The notes beneath the pieces were generated by a model. It saw only the letters and a program-made list of their open reading frames with translations. It had not been told where the DNA came from and did not search any database. 31,524 nucleotides of DNA, taken from SLFT01 sp964493075 (GTDB lineage: Bacteria > Hydrogenedentota > Hydrogenedentia > Hydrogenedentales > CAITNO01). Positions within the stretch are counted from its first letter, which is position 1. The number at the start of each line of letters is the position of its first letter. Location: contig CAZBNU010000025.1 of the NCBI GenBank assembly GCA_964493075.1, positions 1 through 31,524 on the forward strand, given 5' to 3'. Below, piece after piece: positions 8,319 to 16,015 of this stretch. Position numbers and translations under genes: made by a program.

Positions 8319-8936
8319 ATGAAACAAGATAATTATTGTAGTTCCGAAAATATTTATGCCCCCAAACATCAATGCAGCGAAGAACCTGCGAAGGAATCTC
8401 CGCTGACGGGGATGCTATTGAAGTCGCGCATCGTAATGGTGACAGGCGAAGTGAGCCAGGAACTTGCGGAAGATGTCGTGACAAAACTCTTGCTGATGGA
8501 TTCCCAGTCGCACGATCCCATCAAGGTGATCATTTCCTCGCCCGGCGGCCATGTGGATTCCGGTTATGCAATCCACGACATGATGCGGTTTGTCGCTTCT
8601 CCGGTTATCGCCATTGGCGCAGGCTGGGTCGCAAGTATTGCTGTTCCTATCTTGCTGGGTGCGGAAAAAGGAAAGCGGTTTTCCCTGCCGAACACCCGGT
8701 TCCTGCTGCATCAACCAAGCGGCGGCGCAGGTGGCCAGGCGGCCGACATCCGCATTGAGGCGCAGGAAATACTGAAGATTCGTCGGCGCATCAACGGATT
8801 GATTTCGGAAGAAACCGGACAACCTGAGGAAAAGGTGGCGCGGGACAGCGACCGCAATTTCTGGATGAATGCCGAAGAGGCCCTGGAATACGGATTGGTG
8901 CAGAAAATTATTGCCACCATGGATGAGATTAATTGA
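8319..8936 (+). CDS. clpP: ClpP-family serine protease with Asn in the Asp position
   Basis: This 205-residue protein aligns over its full length with ClpP, the proteolytic subunit of ATP-dependent Clp proteases in the cytoplasm. The nucleophile region reads GAGWVASIAVPILLGA (Ser106) and the His region LLHQPSGGAGG (His131). The Ser-His spacing of 25 residues equals that of E. coli ClpP, and the oxyanion-loop segment SSPGGHVDSG is present. The third triad position, 49 residues after the His, falls in RDSDRNFWMNAEEALEYGL and is Asn180 instead of Asp; Listeria ClpP1 is known to use Asn there. The N-terminal 28 residues form an unusual polar, Cys-containing extension (Cys7, Cys19). No clpX, clpA or tig gene is adjacent, so this is probably a stand-alone or secondary ClpP. 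The upstream AAGGTAA gives a weak ribosome-binding site. Confidence 0.9.
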   Translation: MKQDNYCSSENIYAPKHQCSEEPAKESPLTGMLLKSRIVMVTGEVSQELAEDVVTKLLLMDSQSHDPIKVIISSPGGHVDSGYAIHDMMRFVASPVIAIGAGWVASIAVPILLGAEKGKRFSLPNTRFLLHQPSGGAGGQAADIRIEAQEILKIRRRINGLISEETGQPEEKVARDSDRNFWMNAEEALEYGLVQKIIATMDEIN

Positions 8937-8999
8937 GAGAATTTCGTTTGTTGATGTCGCAGCAGGCATCTCTTGTTGGATTGTTCAGGAGTCAGTGAA

Positions 9000-9908
9000 A
9001 TGCGCGTATTGATAAGCGGAGCCAGTGGCCTTATTGGCACGGCGTTGACCTCCAGGCTTGAAGCAGCCGAGATGGAGGTGATGCGGTTGACCCGGCAAAG
9101 CGTGGACGAAGAGGACGATCGGCAAATCTACTGGCATCCGGAATCGGGTACCCTTGATGCGGAACGGATTGAAGGGTTTCGCACGGTGGTGCATCTGGCA
9201 GGGGAGAGTGTTGCAGACGGGAAATGGGATGAGGACAAAAAGCGACGGATTATGGACAGCCGGGTGACCAGTACCACGCTGTTGTGTCGTGTGCTTGCAA
9301 ACCTGAAAGACAAACCGCGCATGCTGATTTGCGCGTCTGCTATAGGCTATTATGGCGATCGAGGCGAAGAGGAACTGACGGAAGCATCCGAGCCAGGAAA
9401 CGGGTTTCTTTCTGAGGTGTGCCAGGCCTGGGAGCAGGCCGTGCAGCCTGCCGAAGAAGCGGGGATAAAGATAGTCCACCTGCGGATTGGGATGGTGTTG
9501 AGTAGTCACGGCGGTGCGTTGAAACGCATGTTGCCACCCTTCCGTCTGGGACTGGGCGGGCCTGTCGGTGGCGGTCAGCAATGGATGAGCTGGATTGCCC
9601 TAAACGACCTGACCGGAGTTATTCTGCATTGCATGAATAGCCGCCGGGTGACCGGCGTGATTAACGCTGTGGCGCCCAATCCTGTGCTGAACCGTGAGTT
9701 TGCGCACGCACTCGGGAAGGCGCTGAACAAGCCTGCCATAACCCCTGTGCCCGCATTTGCGATTAAAATCGCGTTGGGCGAAATGGGGCGGGAACTGGTG
9801 CTTGCCAGCACGCGCGTCAAACCGGAGCGCCTAGAACAGGCAGGATTTGAGTGGGAGCATCCGGAAATAGACAGCGCGCTACAGGCATGCGTCAATGGTG
9901 TCATCTAA
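9000..9908 (+). CDS. TIGR01777-family (YfcH-like) NAD-dependent epimerase
   Basis: The 302-residue protein opens with MRVLISGASGLIGTALTSRL, a Rossmann GXXGXXG nucleotide-binding loop of extended SDRs. It continues with VVHLAGESVADGKW, LICASAIGYYGDRGEE (Tyr-containing active-site region), and a C-terminal DUF1731-like segment with AVAPNPVLNREFAHALGKAL. This order is specific for the TIGR01777/YfcH family; its physiological substrate is not established. I chose ATG 9000 because AGGAG lies at 8988-8992, 7 bases upstream. An in-frame TTG at 8973 would add nine residues ahead of the nucleotide-binding strand. It follows clpP by 63 bp on the same strand and may be cotranscribed. The gene ends 14 bp before the convergent GH4 gene. 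Confidence 0.92.
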   Translation: MRVLISGASGLIGTALTSRLEAAEMEVMRLTRQSVDEEDDRQIYWHPESGTLDAERIEGFRTVVHLAGESVADGKWDEDKKRRIMDSRVTSTTLLCRVLANLKDKPRMLICASAIGYYGDRGEEELTEASEPGNGFLSEVCQAWEQAVQPAEEAGIKIVHLRIGMVLSSHGGALKRMLPPFRLGLGGPVGGGQQWMSWIALNDLTGVILHCMNSRRVTGVINAVAPNPVLNREFAHALGKALNKPAITPVPAFAIKIALGEMGRELVLASTRVKPERLEQAGFEWEHPEIDSALQACVNGVI

Positions 9909-9922
9909 GCTAGGCGTCTTTT

Positions 9923-11170
9923 TTAGTGCAACTCCAGTTTGTCCTGGCGCATAGCCCGGTCAAGGTATTCGCGGGCCTTGTCGGCGGAAGGAACAAAGGG
10001 ATTGACCACGAGCGCCTGTAGTGCGTGTTCATAAGATTTATGACTGGACGCTTCAATGACGAGGCGGTCGCTTTCCTTTACGGCGCAGAAAAAACCTTTC
10101 AGAAAACGAGGCAACATGCCTACTTTGCCGGGCGTACATCCCTTTTTGCTGACGTTTACAGGGATTTCCACACTGCTTTTTTCTGGCAGGTCGGATATGG
10201 CGCCCTGGTTTTGAACACATAGCACCATGGGAAATGGTTTGGAGTTCTCCAAGGCTTGTAACAAAGGAATCAAGGTATATTCGTACCACAACGGGTTACG
10301 TTGTCGGGTGAGATCGGGAACAGCATTTAACGCGGGATTGGAATACAGGCGCAGAATGCGTTTTTCTGCATCGTGGAGCAGCTGCGAACGAAATCGGGCG
10401 CAGGACTGCTGGTATTTTAATGCCTCGCTGCGGTGAAAATACAGGCCTGCGTGACGGGTGGGAATAAGGCGGAACAGGTTTATGAGCAACTGATCAAAAT
10501 CTTCGTCTTCCGTATTTGTGATCAGGTCCAATACTTTCCGCATTTGGCTTGTGTTGCCCACTTTGACATCTTGTATCCAGCCAAGGTCGTGCAGGCCCAG
10601 GCAGTTGATGGTGATGTCAGCAGGGGAGCGCCCCAACAGCGTGCCTATTTTGCGGCGATAGACGCCGGGAAGGTCGTTGACGCCTACAATATTCAGTGAG
10701 GTTGATCGGGTAAGGGCCTCCACAATAACACCCACAGGATTTGTCAGGTTGATGAAGACGGCATTGGGATTGACTGCTTCGATCGTGCGCGCAAAACCCA
10801 TGACGACAGGGAGTGTGCGAAGAGCATTGATTACGGCGCCAGCGCCGATGCAGTCGCTGCCAATCATATCCAATTGCGGCGGGGTCATTTCATCGCGGAT
10901 ACGCGCTTTCATGCCGCCAATCCGCACATGATTGATGATGTAGGAAGCGTTATGCACCGCATTTTCAATATTGGTTTCAGCGATTATCCGGGTGGCATGC
11001 CCGTTCTTGTCCACAAGGCGCTGACAGAAATCGCTGACGGCATCCAGTTTCCGGCCTGGTTTGCCGAGCAGTACCAGCTCATCAACGACAAGATTGTGGG
11101 CAAGTGCTTTGGAAACAAACTCGGGGATGTATACACTACTGCCGCCAAGTATCGTTATCCTGTCTACCAC
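9923..11170 (-). CDS. Glycoside hydrolase family 4-like protein with altered metal site
   Basis: The 415-residue protein carries the GH4 layout: NAD-binding strand ITILGGSSVYIPEFV, HVRIGGMKARIRDE (the 'R.GG...R..DE' segment), GAGAVINALRTLPVV, and NLTNPVGVIVEAL. GH4 enzymes cleave glycosides through an NAD-dependent oxidation-elimination and need a divalent metal held by a Cys (in 'G.CN') and a His (in 'GLNHL.W'). Here those segments read VGVNDLP (residues 162-168) and GLHDLGW (192-198), so the Cys aligns with Asn165 and the His with Asp195. It is either a divergent enzyme with another metal site or no longer a standard hydrolase. It is transcribed divergently from a UxuB-like gene over a 359-bp control region. 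Family members that act on uronides are known, so a sugar-acid substrate is plausible but inferred. Confidence 0.8.
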   Translation of the reverse strand: MVDRITILGGSSVYIPEFVSKALAHNLVVDELVLLGKPGRKLDAVSDFCQRLVDKNGHATRIIAETNIENAVHNASYIINHVRIGGMKARIRDEMTPPQLDMIGSDCIGAGAVINALRTLPVVMGFARTIEAVNPNAVFINLTNPVGVIVEALTRSTSLNIVGVNDLPGVYRRKIGTLLGRSPADITINCLGLHDLGWIQDVKVGNTSQMRKVLDLITNTEDEDFDQLLINLFRLIPTRHAGLYFHRSEALKYQQSCARFRSQLLHDAEKRILRLYSNPALNAVPDLTRQRNPLWYEYTLIPLLQALENSKPFPMVLCVQNQGAISDLPEKSSVEIPVNVSKKGCTPGKVGMLPRFLKGFFCAVKESDRLVIEASSHKSYEHALQALVVNPFVPSADKAREYLDRAMRQDKLELH

Positions 11171-11324
11171 TGAAGCGTCCTTAAAGTTAACAGCAATAAA
11201 ATCTGTTGCAATGAATCGGAGTGTAAGTTCACTGGCTTCAGAAAGAATGCCTTCCGACCATAAAGAACCAGTCAGGCATTCAGGCTACCGTTTTTATTGG
11301 GCAAAAGTCAAACAGCAGGTTGTT

Positions 11325-11367
11325 TTGTACACCTGTAAGTATGATATTATACTTGGAAGGAAGTATA
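11325..11367 (+). promoter_or_regulatory. Candidate promoter/operator for the uxuB-like gene
   Basis: The 11171-11529 spacer between the divergent GH4 and SDR genes contains TTGTAC (11325-11330), a 17-bp spacer and TATACT (11348-11353), a plausible sigma-70 type pair. An inverted repeat AAGTAT (11337-11342) / ATACTT (11349-11354) overlaps the -10 box, and a third half-site AAGTATA sits at 11361-11367. Such a layout suits repression by a dimeric regulator, perhaps the GntR-type protein encoded at 13515. Promoter and operator are inferred by eye. The rest of the spacer shows no gene. Confidence 0.4.
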
Positions 11368-11529
11368 CGAGGGGAAATCAAATAGGTAGTGGCAGCAATA
11401 GTCAGGAGTATTATCCCGATTTCAGGCAGGCGATGATGCTGTGTGTAATAACATTGCATGGTCTTGGCCACGCGCCCGCTCAATATAAATACTACTACTG
11501 AATTTATTGTAGTTTTAGGAGAGATGATA

Positions 11530-12363
11530 ATGAATAGTTCATTGGCCATGTTTGGTCTGGAAGGAAAAACTGCGGTAGTCACTGGCGGCGGTGGCGTGCT
11601 GGGCGGCGCCATGGCAGAAGGACTTGCAGGCGCAGGTGCCGCAGTGGCTGTGGGCGACGTACGTCAGGAATTGGCGGATGAATGTGCCGCACGGATCGTG
11701 GCAAAGGGTGGCAAGGCCAAAGGGTACTTTGTGGATGTCTTCAAGGCAGAGACCATTCAGGCTTGTTCCAATGCAGTGGTGAATGATTTTGGCGGTATAG
11801 ATATTCTCATTAACGCTGTGGGCGGTAATATGAAAGGGGCGACTACCAGTGCCGAGCAGAGTTTTTTTGAACTTCCGGCAGATGCCCTGAAGATGGTGTT
11901 TGATCTGAATCTTGTTGGTGGCGCAATCGTGCCGTCCCAGATTTTTGTGAAGGCCATGCTTGAAAATCCCGAAGGTGGCGTGATTATAAATGTTTCGTCC
12001 ATGAATGCCTTTCGGCCTTTGACCCGTATTCCGGGGTACAGCGCGGCAAAAGCGGCGGTTAGCAATTTTACACAGTGGCTGGCGGTACATTTGGCACAGG
12101 AATACAACCCGAAGCTGCGTGTAAATGCGATTGCACCGGGCTTCTTCCTTACAGACCAGAACCGCTTCCTGTTGACAGACAAGGAAACTGGCGCGCCGAC
12201 TGATCGTGGTCGTACCATCATCGGCCATACACCACAGGGCCGGTATGGCACTCCTGAAGATTTGGTAGGCGCCACCATTTGGCTCGCCAGCGATGCTGCT
12301 CGTTTTGTGACCGGCATTGTATTGCCTATAGACGGTGGTTTTTCGGCTTTTTCTGGAGTTTAG
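11530..12363 (+). CDS. uxuB: UxuB-like D-mannonate oxidoreductase (SDR family)
   Basis: This is a 277-residue classical short-chain dehydrogenase: cofactor loop TGGGGVLGGAMAEG, LINAVGGN, and catalytic Ser in NVSSMNAF with Tyr-X3-Lys in YSAAKAAVSNF. Several stretches closely resemble the SDR-type mannonate oxidoreductase of Bacillus (UxuB/YjmF): FRPLTRIPGYSAAKAAV, RVNAIAPGFFLTDQNRFLL and the C-terminal PIDGGFSAFSGV. The expected reaction is NADH-dependent reduction of fructuronate to D-mannonate in hexuronate breakdown. ATG 11530 follows AGGAGA (11517-11522) by 7 bases; the in-frame ATG at 11524 is too close to that site. It lies 86 bp before the HAD gene, which has its own promoter. A UxuA-type mannonate dehydratase is not in the window. 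Confidence 0.85.
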   Translation: MNSSLAMFGLEGKTAVVTGGGGVLGGAMAEGLAGAGAAVAVGDVRQELADECAARIVAKGGKAKGYFVDVFKAETIQACSNAVVNDFGGIDILINAVGGNMKGATTSAEQSFFELPADALKMVFDLNLVGGAIVPSQIFVKAMLENPEGGVIINVSSMNAFRPLTRIPGYSAAKAAVSNFTQWLAVHLAQEYNPKLRVNAIAPGFFLTDQNRFLLTDKETGAPTDRGRTIIGHTPQGRYGTPEDLVGATIWLASDAARFVTGIVLPIDGGFSAFSGV

Positions 12364-12392
12364 TAACATTTCCTAAAAAAGTATGGTATAAT
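12363..12392 (+). promoter_or_regulatory. Extended -10 promoter ahead of the HAD gene
   Basis: A perfect TATAAT at 12387-12392 is preceded by TGG (a TGn extended -10), with GTAACA at 12363-12368 as a four-of-six -35 match over an 18-bp spacer. The HAD gene starts 58 bp downstream. The promoter begins on the last base of the preceding uxuB-like stop codon, so the HAD gene can be expressed independently of it. Confidence 0.6.
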
Positions 12393-12449
12393 CAAAGTAG
12401 CGGTACGACTTTTAGATGTATGAGTTTCGTATGCAGGAGAGACTGGACA

Positions 12450-13355
12450 ATGACGGATGCAGTAGATCGATTGAAAGCACATACGCCAACGCAGCCTTAT
12501 TTAATAGCCATTGACAGCGATGGCTGTGCTTTTGATACGATGGAAATCAAGCATAAGGAATGCTTTATACCGAACATCATCAAGTTCTGGGACATGCAGC
12601 CTGTGTCGAAATATGCCCGTGCGGCGGCGGAATTTGTAAATCTCTATTCCAAGTGGCGCGGCATTAACCGTTTCCCGGCATTGATAAAGACTATCGAATT
12701 GCTGGCAGACTGGGATGCCGTGCAGGCGCGTAAGTTTGAGTTGCCTGAAACACCGAATCTGCGGCGGTGGATCGCGGAAGAGACCAAGTTGGGCAATCCT
12801 GCGTTGAAGGCGTGGTGTGAAGCGCACAGTGCCGAGGAGGCGCCGGATATGCACCGTGCCTTGGCGTGGAGCCTTGCGGTGAATGAAAGCGTAGCTGACA
12901 TTGTGAAAGGCGGGTTGCCGCCATTTCCCTATGTGCGGGAGTGTCTTGAGGCCGCCCGTACGAAGGCGGATTTGATGGTCTGTTCCCAGACGCCAACGGA
13001 AGCGCTCGTTCGCGAATGGGAAGAACAGGACATGGATCAATATGTTTTTGCTATTAACGGTCAGGAAATGGGCACAAAATCGGAACATATCCGGTTTGCC
13101 GCAGAAGGCCGCTATGATAAGACCAAAATACTGATGATTGGCGATGCCTCTGGAGACCTGAAGGCCGCTAGAGCCAACGAGGCTCTGTTCTTCCCAATCA
13201 ACCCCGGCGAAGAGGAGCGATCCTGGCAACGTTTGTTCGAGGAAGGTCTTGAAAGGTTTTTTGCGGGCACCTTCGCAGGTGACTATGAAAGCGCGCTAAT
13301 AAAAGAGTTTGAAACCTTTTTGCCGGAAGTTCCGTCTTGGAAAAGGCAGATGTAA
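12450..13355 (+). CDS. HAD-superfamily hydrolase
   Basis: The 301-residue product has HAD motif I as IAIDSDGCAFDTME (nucleophile and acid Asp in DSD), a helical cap of about 150 residues, motif II around MVCSQTPTEAL, and motif IV as MIGDASGDLKAARANEALFF. These features fit a phosphatase-type HAD with a large alpha-helical cap, but I do not recognise a named subfamily. ATG 12450 is preceded by AGGAGA at 12435-12440, 9 bases upstream. A second in-frame ATG at 12420 lacks that signal. Its position between a UxuB-like reductase and a GntR/FadR regulator suggests it acts on a phosphorylated sugar or sugar acid, though that is context only. Confidence 0.82.
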   Translation: MTDAVDRLKAHTPTQPYLIAIDSDGCAFDTMEIKHKECFIPNIIKFWDMQPVSKYARAAAEFVNLYSKWRGINRFPALIKTIELLADWDAVQARKFELPETPNLRRWIAEETKLGNPALKAWCEAHSAEEAPDMHRALAWSLAVNESVADIVKGGLPPFPYVRECLEAARTKADLMVCSQTPTEALVREWEEQDMDQYVFAINGQEMGTKSEHIRFAAEGRYDKTKILMIGDASGDLKAARANEALFFPINPGEEERSWQRLFEEGLERFFAGTFAGDYESALIKEFETFLPEVPSWKRQM

Positions 13356-13514
13356 CGGCAGGTTAAGGTTAGTTTTATAGTACGAAGAGCGTTTGTGTCT
13401 CGGGCGTCATAGGAGCAGGAGAAGAAGCAGGTGGTGAAGGAGATAGACGCATTAGTAGTGTAGATGGTGGTGATGTTAGTTGTGTTGGTTACTACATAAG
13501 GAAAACGCCGGACC

Positions 13515-14261
13515 ATGTTATCAAAGCAAACGCTGGGTGTACCCCGAAGAAAAACGTTATCGCGTGACATTGCGGAAATATTGACGCGCCGCATCACATC
13601 TGGTCAGTATGAGGTGGGAACCAAAATGCCCACAGAACGTCTGTTGTCTCTGGAATTTGGAGTTAACAGGCATGCAGTGCGCGAAGCCTTGAAACGCTTG
13701 GAAGCCATCGGGCTTATCCGGATCAAGCACGGCGCAGGCATTTTCATTGAGCGCATCAATTTCACAGCGGGTGTGGAAGTCTTCGATTCGTTGATGACCA
13801 ATGAAGATGGTACAGTGAATAAAAGTTTTCTTCGTGATGTGCTTGAGTTCCGCAGGCAGATGATCACCACCATCATTCAACTGGCGGTGCAGCGTCGCAA
13901 GGCCCGCGAGCTGGGAAAAATCTGCCGCCTCATTGACGACCTGACCTTTAAGCAGGGTAAATATGAATCTGATGAGGAAGCACGCATCACGGCGGAGCTT
14001 TTCGAAGCCATAGCCGTGGCGACCCATAATGAGGTCTATTTGCTTGTGCACAATACCTTGAGTCGTATTTTCTGGCAGATTCGAGGAACCTTCAATCTGG
14101 CAACCTTTTACAGCCCGGAAGATGTGGTGCTGATGAAAAAACTCAGAAGTGCTTTCGAGTTTTCCAATGTCAAAGATGCTGAGGAAGTGATTTCCCAGTA
14201 TCTGGCCGTTTTGGAAAAGGCGCTCGAAGAGCATGTCACTCCTTTGGATTCAGGCGAATAG
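13515..14261 (+). CDS. GntR-family transcriptional regulator, FadR subfamily
   Basis: The protein (248 residues) has an N-terminal winged helix of the GntR family: GTKMPTERLLSLEFGVNRHA, then VREALKRLEAIGLIRIKHGAG. A helical FCD-type effector domain follows from about residue 90 (DVLEFRRQMITTIIQLAVQR and downstream His-containing helices). FadR-subfamily regulators typically control sugar-acid or organic-acid genes, matching the UxuB-like and enolase-superfamily neighbours. The likely targets are this locus and the candidate operator near 11337-11367, by inference. An AAGGA at 13498-13502 provides a ribosome-binding site with a long spacing. The 159-bp upstream spacer is purine-rich and without other visible features. 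The enolase gene follows after 41 bp, so the two are probably one transcript. Confidence 0.88.
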   Translation: MLSKQTLGVPRRKTLSRDIAEILTRRITSGQYEVGTKMPTERLLSLEFGVNRHAVREALKRLEAIGLIRIKHGAGIFIERINFTAGVEVFDSLMTNEDGTVNKSFLRDVLEFRRQMITTIIQLAVQRRKARELGKICRLIDDLTFKQGKYESDEEARITAELFEAIAVATHNEVYLLVHNTLSRIFWQIRGTFNLATFYSPEDVVLMKKLRSAFEFSNVKDAEEVISQYLAVLEKALEEHVTPLDSGE

Positions 14262-14302
14262 ACCACTCTGAAACACCTATAAAATACCGAAAAGGATAGC
14301 GC

Positions 14303-15709
14303 ATGGGCAACGCTTGTGATGTTCAGATAGCTGGGGCGGTGTTGTATTTTTTGCCTGTGCAAACGCGGGTACCCCTGAAATTCGGACCGGAAACGCTCAC
14401 TTATGTTACCTGTGCGCGGGTTGCCCTCAAGGTGACTGATGCTTCAGGCAAAACTGCTGTTGGTTGGGGCGAAACGCCGCTCAGTGTGCAGTGGGTGTGG
14501 CCGTGTGCCCTTTCCTATGAAGAGCGGCATGAGGCACTGAGGGCGTTTTGTATCCTTTTAACGCAATCTTATGGCGGCTTCGTTCATTCCGGACATCCCA
14601 TTGAAATCGGACATGCTTTTCTGGAAAAAACACTTCCAGAATTGTTGAGGGAATTCAATAGTGATCGCAACGGACAGGAGATGCCCTGGCTGGCGGCGTT
14701 GGTATGTTGTTCTGCTTTTGACATTGCCCTGCACGATGCCTATGGCATGCTGCATGAATGCCCCGTATATCACACTTATAACGGGGAATGGATGAATTCG
14801 GATTTGTCGGCATTCATTACCCCCGCAGCCGATTCGGCAATTGTGTTTGAGGGAAAATATCCTGCGGACTTTCTCTGTTATCCCAGACCTTCAGTGCTGC
14901 CAGCCTGGCATCTTGTGGGCGGCATGGATAAACTGGAGGAAGATGAGCGGGACGGTGACGATCCGAATGACGGTTATCCTGTGGTGCTGCGCGAGTGGAT
15001 ACGACGTGACGGACTTACCTGTCTGAAGGTAAAACTACGCGGTAACGACCCTGCGTGGGACTATGCCCGGCTGGTGGCGGTGGGCCATATTGCTCTGGAT
15101 GAAGGTGTGTTGTGGTTAACGGCTGATTTCAATTGCACTGTAACGGACCCGGCCTATGTGAACGAAATTCTAGACCGGTTGTTGGTAAAAGAGCCCCGCC
15201 TCTACGGCATGATCCTCTATGTGGAACAGCCGTTTCCTTATGACTTGGAAAAGCACCGGATTGATGTGCATAGCGTCTCCGCACGAAAGCCGCTGTTCAT
15301 GGACGAAAGCGCCCACGACTGGCGGGTGGTCATGCGGGGCAGAGAACTGGGTTGGACCGGGGTCGCACTAAAAACCTGCAAAACCCAGACCGGCGCAGTA
15401 CTAAGCCTTTGCTGGGCCAAAGCCCACGGTATGACGCTGATGGTGCAGGACCTTACGAACCCCATGCTTGCCCAGATTCCCCATGTGCTGCTGGCAGCGC
15501 ACGCGGGTACTATCATGGGTGTCGAAACTAATGGCATGCAATTTTATCCCGAGGCCAGCAGTATTGAATCTGTAGTACATCCCGGTATCTATCAACGACG
15601 AAAAGGGTGTGTTGAATTAAGTACACTCACCGGAAATGGCTTCGGTTATCAAGTGGAAGCTATCGGAAGACCGCTTCCGGAAGCAGCAGCAACCTCTTTG
15701 TCAACCTAA
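14303..15709 (+). CDS. Enolase-superfamily (muconate-lactonizing-like) enzyme
   Basis: This 468-residue protein has the enolase-superfamily fold signature: an N-terminal capping domain, then a barrel with a KXK motif in CLKVKLRGND (Lys242, Lys244). Metal ligands appear in order in TADFN (Asp275), YVEQPFP (Glu308) and FMDESAHD (Asp334/Glu335). A further lysine follows in VALKTCKTQ (Lys357 or Lys360). The Lys/Lys pattern points to the muconate-lactonizing/OSBS/epimerase branch rather than the His-Asp mandelate-racemase or RspA mannonate-dehydratase branch. The reaction would be metal-assisted proton abstraction next to a carboxylate; the substrate is not evident. An unusual acidic insert, LEEDERDGDDPND, lies near residues 211-223. 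AAGGAT at 14290-14295 is the likely ribosome-binding site. It is probably cotranscribed with the GntR regulator. Confidence 0.82.
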   Translation: MGNACDVQIAGAVLYFLPVQTRVPLKFGPETLTYVTCARVALKVTDASGKTAVGWGETPLSVQWVWPCALSYEERHEALRAFCILLTQSYGGFVHSGHPIEIGHAFLEKTLPELLREFNSDRNGQEMPWLAALVCCSAFDIALHDAYGMLHECPVYHTYNGEWMNSDLSAFITPAADSAIVFEGKYPADFLCYPRPSVLPAWHLVGGMDKLEEDERDGDDPNDGYPVVLREWIRRDGLTCLKVKLRGNDPAWDYARLVAVGHIALDEGVLWLTADFNCTVTDPAYVNEILDRLLVKEPRLYGMILYVEQPFPYDLEKHRIDVHSVSARKPLFMDESAHDWRVVMRGRELGWTGVALKTCKTQTGAVLSLCWAKAHGMTLMVQDLTNPMLAQIPHVLLAAHAGTIMGVETNGMQFYPEASSIESVVHPGIYQRRKGCVELSTLTGNGFGYQVEAIGRPLPEAAATSLST

Positions 15710-16015
15710 TTTATTCGTCTTGCAACATAGACTATTGCCCCAGAGCATAAGAACCATCGTCGTAGGTGCGAATTGTACTCGCTCTTAAAAAATAAATCCC
15801 CATATTTCCAGTGGTGTTTTTGTGAGTTAATCCTCTTCTTTTCTATACGCGAAAAAAAATTCAATCAAGGGAACAAATTGCCGAGAATGATTGTTAGCGT
15901 ATCTTGTATAAGAAGGATTTTTTGAAACATTGATTGTGTTCTATAAAACACAACAAATATGTTTATATGTATATTAAAGTCGTTTCTGCTTTTGCAGTTA
16001 AGGAGTTAGTGTCCA
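15710..16015. other. AT-rich intergenic spacer with a TATAA-centred inverted repeat
   Basis: This 306-bp spacer is clearly more AT-rich than its neighbours and has no protein-like frame. A perfect 7-bp inverted repeat, TTGTGTT / AACACAA (15934-15940 and 15947-15953), encloses CTATAA and could be an operator or promoter element for the following gene. An AAGGAG at 16000-16005 is the ribosome-binding site for the GTG start at 16016. I see no terminator for the enolase gene. Confidence 0.4.

Noticed and set aside
11458..11529. Longer start for the UxuB-like gene
   Set aside because: The AGGAGA at 11517-11522 fits ATG 11530, and the extra residues precede the normal SDR start.
11539..12369. A 276-codon minus-strand frame opposite the UxuB-like gene
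   Set aside because: Fully antisense to a clear SDR and without protein-like composition.
14303..15709. Assigning the enolase-superfamily enzyme as a RspA/mannonate dehydratase because of the uxuB neighbour
   Set aside because: The active site has the KXK plus later Lys pattern of the muconate-lactonizing branch, not the His-based pattern of that group.
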